Source: Hymenobacter qilianensis
GTDB lineage: Bacteria; Bacteroidota; Bacteroidia; Cytophagales; Hymenobacteraceae
Assembly: GCF_014489555.1 (NCBI RefSeq)
Contig: NZ_CP060784.1
Location: 434,001 to 498,000, forward strand
DNA: 64,000 nt
Direction of reading: 5' to 3'
Both the position numbers and the translations under genes were made by a program. How positions within the stretch are numbered: position 1 is the stretch's first letter; each line of letters begins with the position of its first letter. Below, one piece after another: positions 1-10,575 of the stretch. Under the pieces are notes generated by a model. The model ran no database searches, had not been told where the DNA came from, and saw only the letters and a program-made list of their open reading frames with translations.

Positions 1-802
1 CGTCGCGTACTTCCATGATCAGATCATAGTCGCCGGCCATCAGGTTGGCAATATTCATATCCCCTAATACCAGATGCGGTCCACCAGCCACGGCGCGGGC
101 CAGGCCGGCAGAAGTTAGCACATCAGCGCCGCCCGCTGCCGGGCGTATGCGGCAGCGAGTAGCCAGCACAATGGGCGAAGGTGCATCGTATAGTTCGGCG
201 TACCAAGCCAAGCGGTCGGCACCGCGGGCGTATAGGCCGTTGGGCGTACGCGCAAGGCTATAGCCGCCACGGGTAAAATTATCTCCCGGCACGGCAGAGC
301 GGCCGGCTGGTCGCGCTAGCAGCACAATGTCGCTCAAGCGCGTTTTAGATTCATTAAAGTCCAGCACAAGCGGTTGCTCGATGGTGGCGAGGTTCTTTTT
401 ACTCGTTTGATCCTGCACTTTAGCCCGAAGTGTATACTGCCCATCGGGAAGTTCGATGCGCTTCTGGAAACTGATCGGGTTTTTCAGCGCGATACTCGTG
501 TCATTCAGCACAGGCGGTTTCAGCGTAATGGTTTCCTGATAGGCCGCCGAGCCATCCGCGCGCACTGCTTCCAGCGTAACCGCCGCCGCCGCCTGAAATA
601 TTTTGGGAGCCCGTTTACGATAAATCAGAGCGTTGCCGGGCACCGTCACGTACAATTCTACTACGGCGCCTTTCGTAACGGTATTTTCATTGCGAAAGCG
701 GACTACATCGAGCAGTAAGCCCGTTTTTTGAGCTTGAGCTGCTAAGGTATTGCTGAGCATAAGCAATGCTACAAGCAACCGAAGGGCAAATGATTTTGTC
801 AT
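1..802 (-). CDS. Exported protein resembling the N-terminal part of GWxTD-domain proteins (partial)
   Basis: An open frame of about 267 codons starts at an ATG complementary to 800-802 and runs off the left edge without a stop. The first residues, MTKSFALRLLVALLMLSNT, form a signal peptide with a likely cut after AQA. The rest looks like a beta-rich extracytoplasmic domain (VVELYVTVPG; later LSDIVLLARP and LVLGDMNIANLMAGDYDL). This pattern, a strand-rich domain followed by a LSDI..L segment, resembles the region that precedes the GWxTD motif in secreted Bacteroidota proteins; the GWxTD part itself would lie outside the window. Only the frame and the signal peptide are seen directly; the family is an inference. 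Confidence 0.6.
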   Translation of the reverse strand, partial: MTKSFALRLLVALLMLSNTLAAQAQKTGLLLDVVRFRNENTVTKGAVVELYVTVPGNALIYRKRAPKIFQAAAAVTLEAVRADGSAAYQETITLKPPVLNDTSIALKNPISFQKRIELPDGQYTLRAKVQDQTSKKNLATIEQPLVLDFNESKTRLSDIVLLARPAGRSAVPGDNFTRGGYSLARTPNGLYARGADRLAWYAELYDAPSPIVLATRCRIRPAAGGADVLTSAGLARAVAGGPHLVLGDMNIANLMAGDYDLIMEVRD

Positions 803-888
803 TTTGGCTGATTAATGGCGGTCAAAAGTACTCCCGATCTGCTTACTATTGCAGCGTTTCCGCTTTCCGCGCCCGACTTGCCAGCATC

Positions 889-1521
889 ATGCCCGTTTTA
901 TCTGAATTACCATATAATCCGCCGATTGCTTTCTTTGCCGAACTAGTAGGGACCGACTCTTTGTTAGTAGAGAGTCAGGAAAACTATCGCAAACAAACCT
1001 ATCGTAATCGGTGTCTTATACTTACTGCTCAGGGCGTAAAGCCCCTGACAGTGCCTGTAGTAGATGGTAATCGCAGCAAGAAAGTCAAAACCGCGGAGCT
1101 AGAGATAGATTATCGGCAAAATTGGGTGCACCAGCACTGGCGCACCCTGCAAACCGCGTATGGCGGCAGTCCGTATTTTGAATATTACGCCGACTATTTG
1201 CACGATATCTACGTACAAAAACCACCGCTGCTTTTTGACCTCAACCTTAACCTACTGCACTTCTACCTACGATGCCTGCGGATGCGAATTCCGGTGGTAT
1301 TTACTACAGAGTATCACCCCTCCTACCCCGACCCTACGGTGCGCGACCGACGCGATTGGCTGACACCCAAAGCGCCCGCTTACCCCGAACCTGACACTCC
1401 GTCCGAACCCAGCCGGGTGCGGGCTTATTCGCAGACCTTTGGCCTGCAATTTGTTCCTGATTTAAGCATATTGGACCTGCTCTTTTCGCAGGGTCCTAAC
1501 GCCGGCAGCTATCTCGCGTAG
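889..1521 (+). CDS. WbqC-like family protein
   Basis: The 210-residue product has the features of the WbqC-like family, whose members occur near polysaccharide genes and have no firmly known reaction. Visible hallmarks are PIAFFAELVG near the start, the segment ENYRKQTYRNRC, LTVPVVDGNRSKKVKTAELEIDY and NWVHQHWRTLQTAYGGSPYFEYY in the first half, and LNLLHFYLRCL in the middle. No signal peptide is seen, so it is probably cytosolic. I chose the ATG at 889 because the family begins near PYNPPIAFF; the frame is open further upstream but overlaps the divergent gene to the left. It stands 113 bases before clpC in the same direction. Confidence 0.75.
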   Translation: MPVLSELPYNPPIAFFAELVGTDSLLVESQENYRKQTYRNRCLILTAQGVKPLTVPVVDGNRSKKVKTAELEIDYRQNWVHQHWRTLQTAYGGSPYFEYYADYLHDIYVQKPPLLFDLNLNLLHFYLRCLRMRIPVVFTTEYHPSYPDPTVRDRRDWLTPKAPAYPEPDTPSEPSRVRAYSQTFGLQFVPDLSILDLLFSQGPNAGSYLA

Positions 1522-1634
1522 ATTTCCTTAGCGCTGCCCCCGAACCTTCGCCCGCCCTTTCCTGTTTTCAGGTTGATCCGGCCCAACCCGCTTTACCCGG
1601 CGGGGATCTATATTTTCTTCACTACCTTATCTGC

Positions 1635-4250
1635 ATGGAAGCTAAATTCTCAAATCGAGTCAAAGAGGTCATCTCTTTGAGCCGGGAAGAAGCCATCCGG
1701 CTCGGGCACGATTATATCGGCACCGAACACCTGCTGCTGGGCATGATCCGCGAAGGCGAAGGCACTGCCATCGGACTGCTCAAGAAATTGGGTGTGTCGG
1801 TGGAAGAGCTTAAGTACGCACTGGAACAAGCAACCCGCAACACGGCTACGCAAGGCACGAGCATCACCGGCTCTATTCCGCTGACCAAACAAACCGAGAA
1901 AGTACTCAAGATTACCTATCTAGAGGCTAAAATCTTCAAGAGCGAAATTATCGGCACCGAGCATCTGCTGTTGTCGATTCTGCGCGATGAAGACAATATT
2001 TCTTCGCAAATTCTCAGCAAATTCAACGTGAACTACGAATCCGTACGCGACTCGCTGGACTATCACGGCAACCCTGCCCCCACCGACCGCGCCCCTGACA
2101 CCGACGACGACGACAACGACAAGCTCTTTGGCGGCTCCAGCCGTGGTAGCAGCTCGGGCAGTAGCTCAGCTGCTAAAAAGCCCGGCGAGAAGTCGCGCAC
2201 GCCTGTGCTCGATAACTTCGGCCGCGACCTGACCAAACTGGCCGAGGAAGATAAGCTTGACCCCATCGTAGGTCGTGAGAAAGAAATCGAGCGCGTAGCT
2301 CAGATTCTGTCGCGCCGCAAAAAGAACAACCCTATCCTCATCGGTGAGCCTGGTGTTGGTAAAACTGCTATTGCAGAAGGCCTCGCTCTGCGCATTATTC
2401 AGAAGAAAGTATCGCGTGTACTGTTCGGCAAGCGCGTGGTGACGCTGGATCTGGCTTCGCTGGTGGCTGGCACCAAGTACAGGGGGCAATTTGAGGAGCG
2501 CATGAAGGCCGTGATGAACGAGCTGGAAAAGTCGCCCGACGTTATCCTCTTTATTGACGAGCTGCACACGATTGTAGGCGCTGGTGGAGCTTCCGGCTCA
2601 CTTGACGCTTCCAACATGTTCAAGCCGGCTCTGGCCCGTGGCGAGATTCAATGCATCGGTGCTACTACGCTCGACGAGTATCGTCAGTACATCGAGAAAG
2701 ATGGTGCCTTGGCACGTCGTTTCCAGATGGTAATGGTAGACCCCACTACACCTGAGGAAACGATTGAAATCCTGCACAACATCAAGGACAAGTATCAGGA
2801 TCACCACCACGTTATCTATACTGATAAGGCTATTGAGTCGTGCGTGAAGCTTTCTGATCGTTACATGTCCGACCGTTTCCTGCCAGACAAAGCCATCGAT
2901 ATTCTCGACGAAGCTGGTGCCCGCGTGCACATCAACAACATTGTGGTTCCCGAAGATATTCTCAAGCTCGAAGAGCAGATCGAGAACATCAAGGTGGAGA
3001 AAAACCGCGTGGTAAAGTCGCAGAAATACGAGGAAGCCGCTCAGCTTCGTGACAAAGAGAAGAAGCTTCTGGAACAACTCGACTCAGCTAAGAAAAGCTG
3101 GGAAGATGAGACCAAGAAGAAGCGCTACACTGTGAAAGAGGAAAACGTGGCCGAGGTAATCGCCATGATGACCGGCATTCCGGTAGTACGTGTTGCCCAG
3201 AATGAAAGCGCTAAGCTGCTCAACATGGGTGAGGAACTGCAAGGCAAAGTAATTGGCCAGGATAAAGCCATCAAGCAATTGGTGAAAGCTATCCAACGTA
3301 CGCGTGTAGGCTTGAAAGACCCAAAGAAGCCTATCGGCTCATTCGTTTTCCTTGGCCCAACGGGTGTAGGTAAGACGGAGCTAGCTAAGGTCCTGTCTAC
3401 TTATCTCTTCGACAAAGAGGATTCACTCGTGCGTATCGACATGAGTGAGTACATGGAAAAGTTCAGCGTATCGCGCCTGGTGGGCGCACCTCCCGGCTAC
3501 GTGGGTTACGAAGAAGGCGGTCAGCTGACGGAAAAAATCCGTCGTAAGCCTTATTCGGTTATCCTGCTCGACGAGATTGAGAAGGCTCACCCCGACGTGT
3601 ACAACCTGCTTCTGCAAGTACTTGACGACGGTATCCTAACTGACGGCTTGGGCCGCAAGGTGGACTTCCGCAACACGATTATCATCATGACCTCTAACAT
3701 CGGTGCCCGCGACTTGCAGGACTTCGGTGCGGGTATCGGCTTCGGCACGAAAAACCGGATGGAGAACATGGATGATATCATGAAGGGCACCATTACGAAT
3801 GCTTTGCGCAAGACCTTCTCACCGGAGTTCCTCAACCGTTTGGACGATGTGATTGTCTTCAACTCTTTGGAGAAGAAAGACATCCACAAGATCATCGACA
3901 TCTCGCTGGCTAAGTTGCTGTCGCGTATTCAGACACTGGGCTACAAAGTTGAGTTGACGGAAGCCGCTAAGGACTTTGTAGCTGACAAAGGCTACGATCC
4001 GAAGTATGGTGCACGTCCGCTGAACCGGGCTATCCAGAAGTACATCGAAGATCCGATTGCGGAGGAAATCCTTAAAGCTGAGATTGCGCAGGGTGATATC
4101 ATCACGGCTGATTACGCAGAAGGTGCTGAAGAGCTAGTCTTTGCGGTAAGCAAGAGTGGTGAAAAGACGAATCTGGCCAGCGACGAGCGGCCAGAGGAAG
4201 CCCCCGAGACAGACGCCGATGACGTGACCGACAAGGGCAAGGGCAAGTAA
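1635..4250 (+). CDS. clpC: ATP-dependent Clp protease ATP-binding subunit ClpC
   Basis: ClpC is a AAA+ unfoldase that feeds damaged or tagged proteins to the ClpP peptidase in the cytosol. The 871-residue product shows two Clp N-terminal repeats (residues 1 to about 145), a first AAA module with Walker A GEPGVGKT near residue 237 and Walker [10 protein letters not shown] near 303, a UVR/coiled-coil segment ([19 protein letters not shown], around 460-490) that separates ClpC from ClpA or ClpB, and a second AAA module with [10 protein letters not shown] near 574. A low-complexity Asp/Ser/Gly linker (about residues 150-185) joins the N domain to the first AAA module and is longer than I would expect. 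The C-terminal tail is acidic. It is followed by a strong terminator, so it is probably a single-gene unit. Confidence 0.96.
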   Translation: MEAKFSNRVKEVISLSREEAIRLGHDYIGTEHLLLGMIREGEGTAIGLLKKLGVSVEELKYALEQATRNTATQGTSITGSIPLTKQTEKVLKITYLEAKIFKSEIIGTEHLLLSILRDEDNISSQILSKFNVNYESVRDSLDYHGNPAPTDRAPDTDDDDNDKLFGGSSRGSSSGSSSAAKKPGEKSRTPVLDNFGRDLTKLAEEDKLDPIVGREKEIERVAQILSRRKKNNPILIGEPGVGKTAIAEGLALRIIQKKVSRVLFGKRVVTLDLASLVAGTKYRGQFEERMKAVMNELEKSPDVILFIDELHTIVGAGGASGSLDASNMFKPALARGEIQCIGATTLDEYRQYIEKDGALARRFQMVMVDPTTPEETIEILHNIKDKYQDHHHVIYTDKAIESCVKLSDRYMSDRFLPDKAIDILDEAGARVHINNIVVPEDILKLEEQIENIKVEKNRVVKSQKYEEAAQLRDKEKKLLEQLDSAKKSWEDETKKKRYTVKEENVAEVIAMMTGIPVVRVAQNESAKLLNMGEELQGKVIGQDKAIKQLVKAIQRTRVGLKDPKKPIGSFVFLGPTGVGKTELAKVLSTYLFDKEDSLVRIDMSEYMEKFSVSRLVGAPPGYVGYEEGGQLTEKIRRKPYSVILLDEIEKAHPDVYNLLLQVLDDGILTDGLGRKVDFRNTIIIMTSNIGARDLQDFGAGIGFGTKNRMENMDDIMKGTITNALRKTFSPEFLNRLDDVIVFNSLEKKDIHKIIDISLAKLLSRIQTLGYKVELTEAAKDFVADKGYDPKYGARPLNRAIQKYIEDPIAEEILKAEIAQGDIITADYAEGAEELVFAVSKSGEKTNLASDERPEEAPETDADDVTDKGKGK

Positions 4251-4266
4251 ATTGTAGATTACCGAA

Positions 4267-4302
4267 AGGGCCGACTTCTTCACAGAGGTCGGCCCTTTTA
4301 CT
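4267..4302 (+). terminator. Rho-independent terminator after clpC
   Basis: A 9-bp perfect stem (AGGGCCGAC / GTCGGCCCT) with a 16-base loop is followed by TTTTACTTT. It starts 17 bases after the clpC stop codon. Confidence 0.85.
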
Positions 4303-4373
4303 TTATCAATCATTTTCTGCTTAGATCTAAAAAAGCCCCCCGAGTTCTGTGCATCAATTTTGCGCCCTTCGGT

Positions 4374-4381
4374 TACCTTTG
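4374..4381 (+). promoter_or_regulatory. Putative -7 box for the carboxylase gene
   Basis: TACCTTTG matches the Bacteroidota -7 consensus TAnnTTTG, 40 bases before the ATG of the acyl-CoA carboxylase gene. I see no well-spaced -33 TTTG, so the call rests on the -7 box alone. Confidence 0.35.
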
Positions 4382-4421
4382 AGTTCACAACCTAAGTAGC
4401 TACATCAATTCCCACCCATAT

Positions 4422-5990
4422 ATGTCCGATCCCCACGCCGACGCCCAACTCAGCAAACTTGAAGTACTCGACCGAAAAAATGCGGAAGCATTGCTTGGTG
4501 GGGGGCAAATTCGCATCGATGCCCAGCACAAAAAAGGTAAGCTGACCGCTCGAGAACGGGTAGATTTATTGATGGACGAAGGCTCATTTGAGGAAATCGG
4601 CAAGTTTGTAATGCACCGATCCAAGGATTTTGGCCTCGACAAAGAGTATTATCTCGGTGATGGTGTCGTGACAGGATACGGTACCGTAAATGGCCGCTTG
4701 GTGTACGTTTTCTCTCAAGATTTCACGGTTTTCGGTGGCTCTCTGAGTGAGACTCATGCCGAGAAAATCGTGAAGATCATGGACTTGGCCATGAAGAATG
4801 GGGCGCCGGTTATTGGTTTGAATGATTCGGGCGGGGCCCGAATTCAGGAAGGCGTCGTGAGTTTGGGCGGGTACGCTGATATATTCTACAAGAACACGCT
4901 GGCTTCGGGTGTCATTCCGCAGCTGTCAGCCATTATGGGGCCGTGCGCGGGTGGTGCAGTGTATTCGCCGGCCATTACCGATTTCATTCTGATGGTGGAA
5001 AACACGAGCTATATGTTCGTGACGGGCCCCAACGTGGTGAAGACGGTAACGCACGAAAACGTGACCAGCGAAGAGCTTGGTGGCGCCAGCACGCACTCAG
5101 CCAAAAGCGGCGTGACGCACTTCAGCTGCGCCAACGAGGTGGCCTGCATAACTCACCTCAAGCAGCTGTTGAGCTATATGCCGCAGAACTGCGAAGAAAA
5201 TGCCCCCCACCTCCCCTACGAGCCTCAGGGCGACGAATCGCGGCCAGCGCTGAACACCATTATCCCAGAGAATCCTAACCAGCCTTATGATATTCGGGAG
5301 GTGATTGAGGGTATTATTGATGCAGATTCCTTTCTGGAGGTTCACCAGAATTTCGCTGAGAATATAGTAGTTGGCTTTGCCCGGTTAGGTGGTCGCAGCA
5401 TCGGGATTGTGGGCAATCAGCCGGCTGTGCTGGCTGGCGTGCTTGACATTAATGCCAGCACCAAAGCAGCTCGTTTCGTACGTTTTTGCGATTCATTTAA
5501 CATTCCGCTCTTAGTGCTGGAAGACGTGCCCGGCTTCTTGCCAGGTACCGATCAGGAGTGGCGAGGCATCATCACTAATGGAGCGAAACTGCTTTATGCT
5601 TTCTGCGAAGCTACTGTGCCGCGTATCACGGTTATCACGCGCAAAGCATATGGCGGCGCCTACGATGTGATGAACTCTAAGCACATTGGGGCCGACATGA
5701 ACTACGCTTGGCCTACCGCTGAAATTGCGGTGATGGGAGCAAAAGGCGCAGCTGAAATCATTTTTAAGCGTGAAATAGCCACTGCTGATGACCCAGAAGC
5801 CAAGCTGGCCGAAAAGGTAGACGAGTATCAGCAGAAGTTTGCGACACCTTACCGCGCGGCACATCGCGGCTTTGTAGATGAGGTGATTCTGCCAGCCCAA
5901 ACGCGCCAGAAACTGATTCGCGCGTTTAAAATGCTGGAGAACAAAGTAGATGTGTTGCCGCGCAAAAAACACGGCAATATTCCGTTGTAA
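4422..5990 (+). CDS. Acyl-CoA carboxylase beta subunit (propionyl-CoA carboxylase type)
   Basis: This is the carboxyltransferase subunit that moves CO2 from carboxybiotin to an acyl-CoA, most likely propionyl-CoA to give methylmalonyl-CoA. The 522-residue length fits the PccB family. Both crotonase-like halves are present: [18 protein letters not shown] (about residues 134-151) and [13 protein letters not shown] form the first oxyanion region, and [20 protein letters not shown] (about 368-387) with [20 protein letters not shown] the second. Where PccB proteins usually have a His before GAKLLYAF this one has Asn (ITNGAKLL). No alpha subunit or biotin carrier gene is in the window, so the partner must be elsewhere. 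Methylmalonyl-CoA decarboxylase alpha chain is an alternative reading, but the CoA-family signature and length favour PccB. Confidence 0.92.
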   Translation: MSDPHADAQLSKLEVLDRKNAEALLGGGQIRIDAQHKKGKLTARERVDLLMDEGSFEEIGKFVMHRSKDFGLDKEYYLGDGVVTGYGTVNGRLVYVFSQDFTVFGGSLSETHAEKIVKIMDLAMKNGAPVIGLNDSGGARIQEGVVSLGGYADIFYKNTLASGVIPQLSAIMGPCAGGAVYSPAITDFILMVENTSYMFVTGPNVVKTVTHENVTSEELGGASTHSAKSGVTHFSCANEVACITHLKQLLSYMPQNCEENAPHLPYEPQGDESRPALNTIIPENPNQPYDIREVIEGIIDADSFLEVHQNFAENIVVGFARLGGRSIGIVGNQPAVLAGVLDINASTKAARFVRFCDSFNIPLLVLEDVPGFLPGTDQEWRGIITNGAKLLYAFCEATVPRITVITRKAYGGAYDVMNSKHIGADMNYAWPTAEIAVMGAKGAAEIIFKREIATADDPEAKLAEKVDEYQQKFATPYRAAHRGFVDEVILPAQTRQKLIRAFKMLENKVDVLPRKKHGNIPL

Positions 5991-6149
5991 GCCAGCCTTC
6001 AACCCTTTACCTCATTTGGAAGCGCATTTAGTTTAGCCATCCTGAATGCGTTGACTACAAAGTATTTATGATTGCTCAATGAGTATTCACACTCTTTTGG
6101 GCCATTTATATTTCTTCCCGGATGGCAGCTATTTCAATCTGATCCACCC

Positions 6150-7220
6150 ATGCGTAACGAATCATTCGATTTTCTTCAGAAATACCTAAATAACCCTTCC
6201 CCTACTGGTTTTGAGAAGGAAGGGCAAAAGCTGTGGCTCGACTATATCAAGCCATACATCGACGAGTATTTCGTGGATACCTACGGCACGGTAGTCGGTG
6301 TAATTAACCCGGAAGCCAAGTACAAAGTCGTTATCGAGGCGCACGCCGATGAGATTTCTTACTTCGTGAACTACATCACGAAAGAAGGCTACATCTACGT
6401 GCGGCGCAACGGCGGTTCAGACGCTTTGGTGGCTCCATCCAAGCGCGTGAATATTCACACCGATAAGGGCATTGTAAAGGCCATTTTTGGCTGGCCAGCT
6501 ATCCACGTGCGTAAGGTAGAGCAGGACAAGGCGCCTACTATCGAAACCATTTTCCTGGATTGTGGCGCCACCTCCAGAGACGAGGTCGAACGCATGGGCA
6601 TCCACGTGGGCTCGGTCGTCACCTTCGAGGACGAGTTTATGGTGATGAACCGGCAATACTTTGTGGGGCGTGCGCTGGACAACCGTATTGGTGGTTTTAT
6701 GATTGCGGAAGTAGCCCGGCTGCTGAAAGAAAACAAGCAAAAGCTGCCTTTTGGCCTCTACGTAGTGAATGCCGTACAGGAGGAAATCGGCCTGCGGGGG
6801 GCTGAAATGATAGCGCACCGCATTCAGCCGGACGTTGCCATTATTACGGACGTAATTCATGACACGCAGGCGCCGATGTACGAGAAGAAAACCAGCGGCG
6901 ATTTACATTGTGGCAAAGGCCCGGTGGTCACCTACGGTCCGGCTGTGCAGAATAACTTGCGTGAGCTGATTATAGAAACCGCTAAAACCTCTGACATTCC
7001 GTTTCAGCGCGCTTCCGCAACCCGCGCCACCGGCACCGATACGGATGCCTTCGCTTACTCTAACGCCGGGGTGGCTGCTGCGCTTATTTCATTGCCACTC
7101 AAGTACATGCACACTACCGTAGAAACGGTACACCAGGACGATGTGGAGAACGTAATTCAGTTGATCTACCAAACTTTGCTGCGAATCGAGGACGGCCACG
7201 ATTTTCGTTATTTCAGTTAG
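6150..7220 (+). CDS. M42 family metallopeptidase (glutamyl aminopeptidase/TET type)
   Basis: This 356-residue enzyme should remove N-terminal residues from peptides in the cytosol as a two-metal aminopeptidase. The metal ligands of the M42 family are visible in order: EAHADEI (His, Asp), GRALDNRIGG (bridging Asp), AVQEEIGLRGA (catalytic Glu pair), ITDVIHD (Asp) and YMHTTVETVH (last His). The segment NNPSPTGFEKEGQKLWLDYI near the start is the usual N-terminal pattern. I chose the ATG at 6150 because the family begins with this segment; an in-frame codon 78 bases upstream would add a tail unlike the family. It is followed by a strong hairpin. Confidence 0.9.
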   Translation: MRNESFDFLQKYLNNPSPTGFEKEGQKLWLDYIKPYIDEYFVDTYGTVVGVINPEAKYKVVIEAHADEISYFVNYITKEGYIYVRRNGGSDALVAPSKRVNIHTDKGIVKAIFGWPAIHVRKVEQDKAPTIETIFLDCGATSRDEVERMGIHVGSVVTFEDEFMVMNRQYFVGRALDNRIGGFMIAEVARLLKENKQKLPFGLYVVNAVQEEIGLRGAEMIAHRIQPDVAIITDVIHDTQAPMYEKKTSGDLHCGKGPVVTYGPAVQNNLRELIIETAKTSDIPFQRASATRATGTDTDAFAYSNAGVAAALISLPLKYMHTTVETVHQDDVENVIQLIYQTLLRIEDGHDFRYFS

Positions 7221-7242
7221 CAGTACACAGTAGACCAAAAAG

Positions 7243-7286
7243 CCAAGACGCCGGTTTGACACGATATTGTCAGGCCGGCGTCTTGG
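7243..7286 (+). terminator. Terminator after the M42 peptidase gene
   Basis: A 12-bp perfect inverted repeat, CCAAGACGCCGG / CCGGCGTCTTGG, with a 20-base loop, starts 22 bases after the stop codon. The trailing T-run is weak (TTTC). Confidence 0.7.
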
Positions 7287-7321
7287 TTTCGTATAAGGCT
7301 TTATCGTGTTTTTGACTTTGT

Positions 7322-8143
7322 ATGTCTCAGTTCCTTCCTTCCCCTCCTGCTCTGCCCCTCACGCTCACCGACCAGATGGGGCGCCGCGTGGTGGTGCCGT
7401 ATCCGCCACGTCGTATCGTGTCGCTGGTGCCTTCGCAGACGGAGTTGTTATTCGATTTGGGTCTAGGGGCAAGAGTAGTTGGGGTGACAAAGTTCTGCAT
7501 ACACCCAGCCGAAGCGCGGCAACAGGCCACCATAATCGGCGGCACCAAAAACTTTGATTTTGAGAAGATTGCCGCGCTAAAGCCCGATCTTATCATTGGC
7601 AATAAGGAGGAGAATTATCAGGAAGGCATTGAGCAGTTGGCTGCGCATTATCCAGTGTGGCTAAGCGACATTAGCAACCTCACCGATGCTTTGCGCATGA
7701 TTCGGCAGGTGGGCGTGCTGGTAGGTGCCAAGGCCAAGGCGGACCAACTCGCAGCAAATATTAAGCTTGCCTTTGCGCAGCTTTCACCTCCCCAGAAGCC
7801 CGTGCCAGCCGCTTATTTTATCTGGCGCAAGCCGTATATGGTGGCGGCGGCGGGTACCTTTATTGATGATATGCTGGGGCGGGCGGGTTTTGCCAACGTA
7901 TTTGCCCCCCAGCAACGCTATCCGGAGGTTTTGGCTGAACAGTTAACTGCGGCCACGCCGCGCGTTATTCTTTTATCATCGGAGCCTTATCCTTTTGGGG
8001 CAAAGCACATTGCGGAGTTTCAGGCAATTTGCCCCCCGGCCCAAATCCAGATTGTTGATGGAGAACTATTCAGCTGGTATGGCAGCCGATTGCAACACTC
8101 AGCCGCTTATTTCACTGAGTTGAGGGCGGCTATTGTGTCATAA
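7322..8143 (+). CDS. Helical-backbone metal receptor (BtuF/FepB-like binding protein)
   Basis: The 273-residue product has the periplasmic-binding fold used for cobalamin, haem or ferric siderophores. Seen features are TDQMGRRVVVPYPPRRIVSLVPSQTELLFDLGLG near the start, then VGVTKFCIHP, and KPDLIIGNKEENYQEGIEQL before the single linking helix. I see no signal peptide: the protein starts MSQFLPSPPALPLTLTDQMG. That fits the Bacteroidota branch of the family called helical backbone metal receptor, so it may act in the cytosol or be exported by an unknown route. No permease or ATPase gene is adjacent, so the ligand cannot be told from context. The 3' end overlaps a long palindrome shared with aroA. 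Confidence 0.82.
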   Translation: MSQFLPSPPALPLTLTDQMGRRVVVPYPPRRIVSLVPSQTELLFDLGLGARVVGVTKFCIHPAEARQQATIIGGTKNFDFEKIAALKPDLIIGNKEENYQEGIEQLAAHYPVWLSDISNLTDALRMIRQVGVLVGAKAKADQLAANIKLAFAQLSPPQKPVPAAYFIWRKPYMVAAAGTFIDDMLGRAGFANVFAPQQRYPEVLAEQLTAATPRVILLSSEPYPFGAKHIAEFQAICPPAQIQIVDGELFSWYGSRLQHSAAYFTELRAAIVS

Positions 8144-8201
8144 AGCGTAAAATGCGGTCATGCTTCGCTTTGGCTCTGCATGACCGCATTTTACGCTTTA
8201 T
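8140..8201. terminator. Bidirectional terminator palindrome between converging genes
   Basis: Two 24-base arms (8140-8163 and 8178-8201) are perfect reverse complements around a 14-base loop. The stem contains the last codons and stop of both converging genes, with A/T-rich outer ends that would give a U-tract in either direction. Its centre (GGTCATGC...GCATGACC) resembles the ends of the dispersed palindrome family. Confidence 0.8.
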
Positions 8202-9430
8202 GCTTTAAATCCTGCTTGCTCTAACTCATCCCAGAAGCTAGGATAGGACTTGCGGACAACTTGGGGGGCATTTATGGTCAGCGGGCCTCGTAGCGCTAGT
8301 GGGGCGAAGGCCATAGCCATGCGGTGGTCGTGGTAAGTGGCTACGGTTTGCCCATTCACCTCAAAATCGGTGGTAGCTACGCGGAATACATCTGGTTTTT
8401 CTTCGGTGAGGGTAGCGCCGAATTTGGCAACTTCCGTTTGCAGGGCCAAGATGCGGTCTGTTTCCTTAATGCGTAAGCTTTCCAGGCCGGTCATTTCTAC
8501 GCTTATGCCTTGGGCAGCAGCTATTACGGCCACGGTTTGGGCTAGGTCGGGGCAATCGGTGAAATCCTGGGAGAAAGCACCGGTTGGGGGCTGCTGGGTA
8601 AGCAGTACGCCATCGGGCACGAACTCGGTAGCTACGCCAAGCTTTTCCATTATGCCGACAATTGCCTGGTCGCCTTGCAAGGAGTGGCGGCGCAAACCCG
8701 GCAAATGAATTTGCCCCCCAGCAGGCGACAAAGCCACCATACTATACCAATAGCTCGCCGCCGACCAGTCGGCTTCAATGGCGTAATCGGCGGGCTTATA
8801 AGAAGTGGGGCGAACTTCCAGCACGGAGCCTAAATCCCGGCAATCGGCCCCGAAGTGCTGCATGAGCGATAGGGTCATGCGGATATAGGGGCGCGAACCG
8901 ACTTTGCCCGTCAGAAATAACCGCAAGCCACCGGGTAGTTGGGGCCCGATCATGAGCAAAGCTGAAATGTACTGGCTGCTGATGTCGCCGCGTACGGTTA
9001 GCTCGGCCATTTCTTCGGCGGGCAAATTTGCCCCCCAGCCCTTGATATTGAGTGGTGGATACCCTTCCTTTTCCGCGTAATCAATCTGCATTCCGAGCTG
9101 GCGCAGGGCATCGACGAGGACGCCAATAGGCCGCTCCCGCATGCGGGCAGTGCCGGTGAGCAAGGCTTGTCGGTTAGTAACGGACAAATACGCCGTAAGA
9201 AAGCGCATCACGGTGCCGGCATCTTCCGCGTCGAGGGTATCGGCGATGGAGTTGGCCAGCAGGCGGCGCATGAGTTGGGTATCGTTGGCGTCGGAAAGAT
9301 TCGAGAGAGTGCCATTGCCGGCCAAGGCCTGAATAATCAGGGCGCGATTGCTTTCACTCTTGGATGCTGGTAGTTGGGCGGTGCCCTGTAGGGGGCCGCC
9401 GGGCCAGGCTAACGTTATTGAATCGGGCAT
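8198..9430 (-). CDS. aroA: 3-phosphoshikimate 1-carboxyvinyltransferase (EPSP synthase)
   Basis: This enzyme joins phosphoenolpyruvate to shikimate 3-phosphate in the sixth step of chorismate synthesis. The 410-residue product shows the substrate loop LPASKSESNRALIIQAL, the segment DAEDAGTVMRFLTAYL, RERPIGVLVDALRQLG and, near the C-terminus, ESLRIKETDRILAL and TYHDHRMAMAFAPLAL, all classical for the family. It is the third gene of a leftward unit with the DAHP synthase/chorismate mutase and aroB; the gap to aroB is 48 bases. Three copies of the GGGGGGC motif lie inside the gene, in different frames. The last codons form part of a long terminator palindrome. Confidence 0.96.
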   Translation of the reverse strand: MPDSITLAWPGGPLQGTAQLPASKSESNRALIIQALAGNGTLSNLSDANDTQLMRRLLANSIADTLDAEDAGTVMRFLTAYLSVTNRQALLTGTARMRERPIGVLVDALRQLGMQIDYAEKEGYPPLNIKGWGANLPAEEMAELTVRGDISSQYISALLMIGPQLPGGLRLFLTGKVGSRPYIRMTLSLMQHFGADCRDLGSVLEVRPTSYKPADYAIEADWSAASYWYSMVALSPAGGQIHLPGLRRHSLQGDQAIVGIMEKLGVATEFVPDGVLLTQQPPTGAFSQDFTDCPDLAQTVAVIAAAQGISVEMTGLESLRIKETDRILALQTEVAKFGATLTEEKPDVFRVATTDFEVNGQTVATYHDHRMAMAFAPLALRGPLTINAPQVVRKSYPSFWDELEQAGFKA

Positions 9431-9478
9431 TTGGAGTACTTAATAAGGAACACGCAGCGCGTGGCAGTCTTGATTTAT

Positions 9479-10524
9479 TTAGCTCAACAGGCGATGATAG
9501 TAGCGCAGGGAGCTCGCTATTTCATCCACGCTAACGGGCTGGTCGTAGATGGCATTGCCGATGCCTTCCAGCAACGTGCAGTTGATGGTGGAGCCGGCAT
9601 TTTTCTTATCCTGTAAAGCCAGTTCCGCAATTGCATCGGTTTCGAGCGTAACAAACTGAACCTTCTCGAATACGGAGAACAGGAAAGTCTCAATCTTGTC
9701 CAGCTCTTCTTCGGTTAAGATGCCTCTTGTTATGGAAATCCAGCTTTCGCAAATCATCCCAACGGCAACCGCTTCGCCATGCAGAATTTCGCGGCCGGGC
9801 TGGCTGAGCAGGTAGCTTTCGAGGGCGTGGCCCACAGTATGGCCGAAATTGAGCACTTTGCGCAAACCACTCTCCAGCGGATCGGCGGCCACAATGCGCT
9901 CTTTGGTCAGCACTGACTCGTGAATAATTGGCCCCCACTCATCCACGAAAAAACCGGTGCGCCGATGGTGTTCAAACGCGGCCGCGTCGGCAATCAGCCA
10001 GTGCTTCACCACCTCCGCGTAGCCCGACTTGAGTTGGCGAGGTTCGAGCGTATTCAAAAATCGCGGCTCGATAAACACAGCCGCCGGCGTCTGAAAAACG
10101 CCGAGCTGGTTCTTGAAATTCTGAAAATCGATGCCGGTTTTGCCCCCCACGCTGGCATCTACCTGCGCCAGCAGTGTAGTGGGCACCTGCACGAAGCGAA
10201 TGCCGCGCTTGTACAGCGCCGCGCAAAAGCCCCCCAGATCGGTGACCACGCCCCGCCCAGGTTTACGAGCACGGCAAAGCGGTCGGCGCGGGCTTCGGTA
10301 AGCGCTTCCCATACGGTTTCGCAGGTAGCCAGCACTTTATATTCTTCCCCGTCCGGAATCTCGATAGTAATATGATTCTCAGGCAGAAACTCGCGCAGAC
10401 GCGGGTAGCAGAGCCGGATGGTGTTCGCGTCGGCTAACACAAACACCTGACTTACCGCCGGCTGGCGCAAGAGGTCGGCGAGTTCGATTAACGCGTGAGG
10501 ACCGATGGCAGGAGTGTCTTGCAA
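9479..10524 (-). CDS. aroB: 3-dehydroquinate synthase, frame broken by one missing base
   Basis: AroB turns DAHP into 3-dehydroquinate, the second shikimate step, using NAD and a divalent metal. Two overlapping frames together give the whole enzyme. The upstream one runs from MQDTPAIG to RFAVLVNLGG; the downstream one resumes at GVVTDLGGFCAALYKRG and carries VPTTLLAQVDASVGGKTGID, LKSGYAEVVKHWLI and the metal-binding LNFGHTVGHALE. Adding one C to the run at 10251-10254 restores NLGGGVVTDLGG and gives about 348 residues, the usual length. A sequencing error is the simplest explanation, since the neighbours are intact and the pathway needs this step. It lies 51 bases after the DAHP synthase gene. 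Confidence 0.9.
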
Positions 10525-10575
10525 GGGATAAAGGGGTTATCGAGGAACAAATGATAGAACAGCTGTAAAAGACGG

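Noticed and set aside
45..263. Rightward open frame at the left edge
   Set aside because: It overlaps the leftward exported gene, has poor composition for a protein and no start signal; the leftward frame has a signal peptide.
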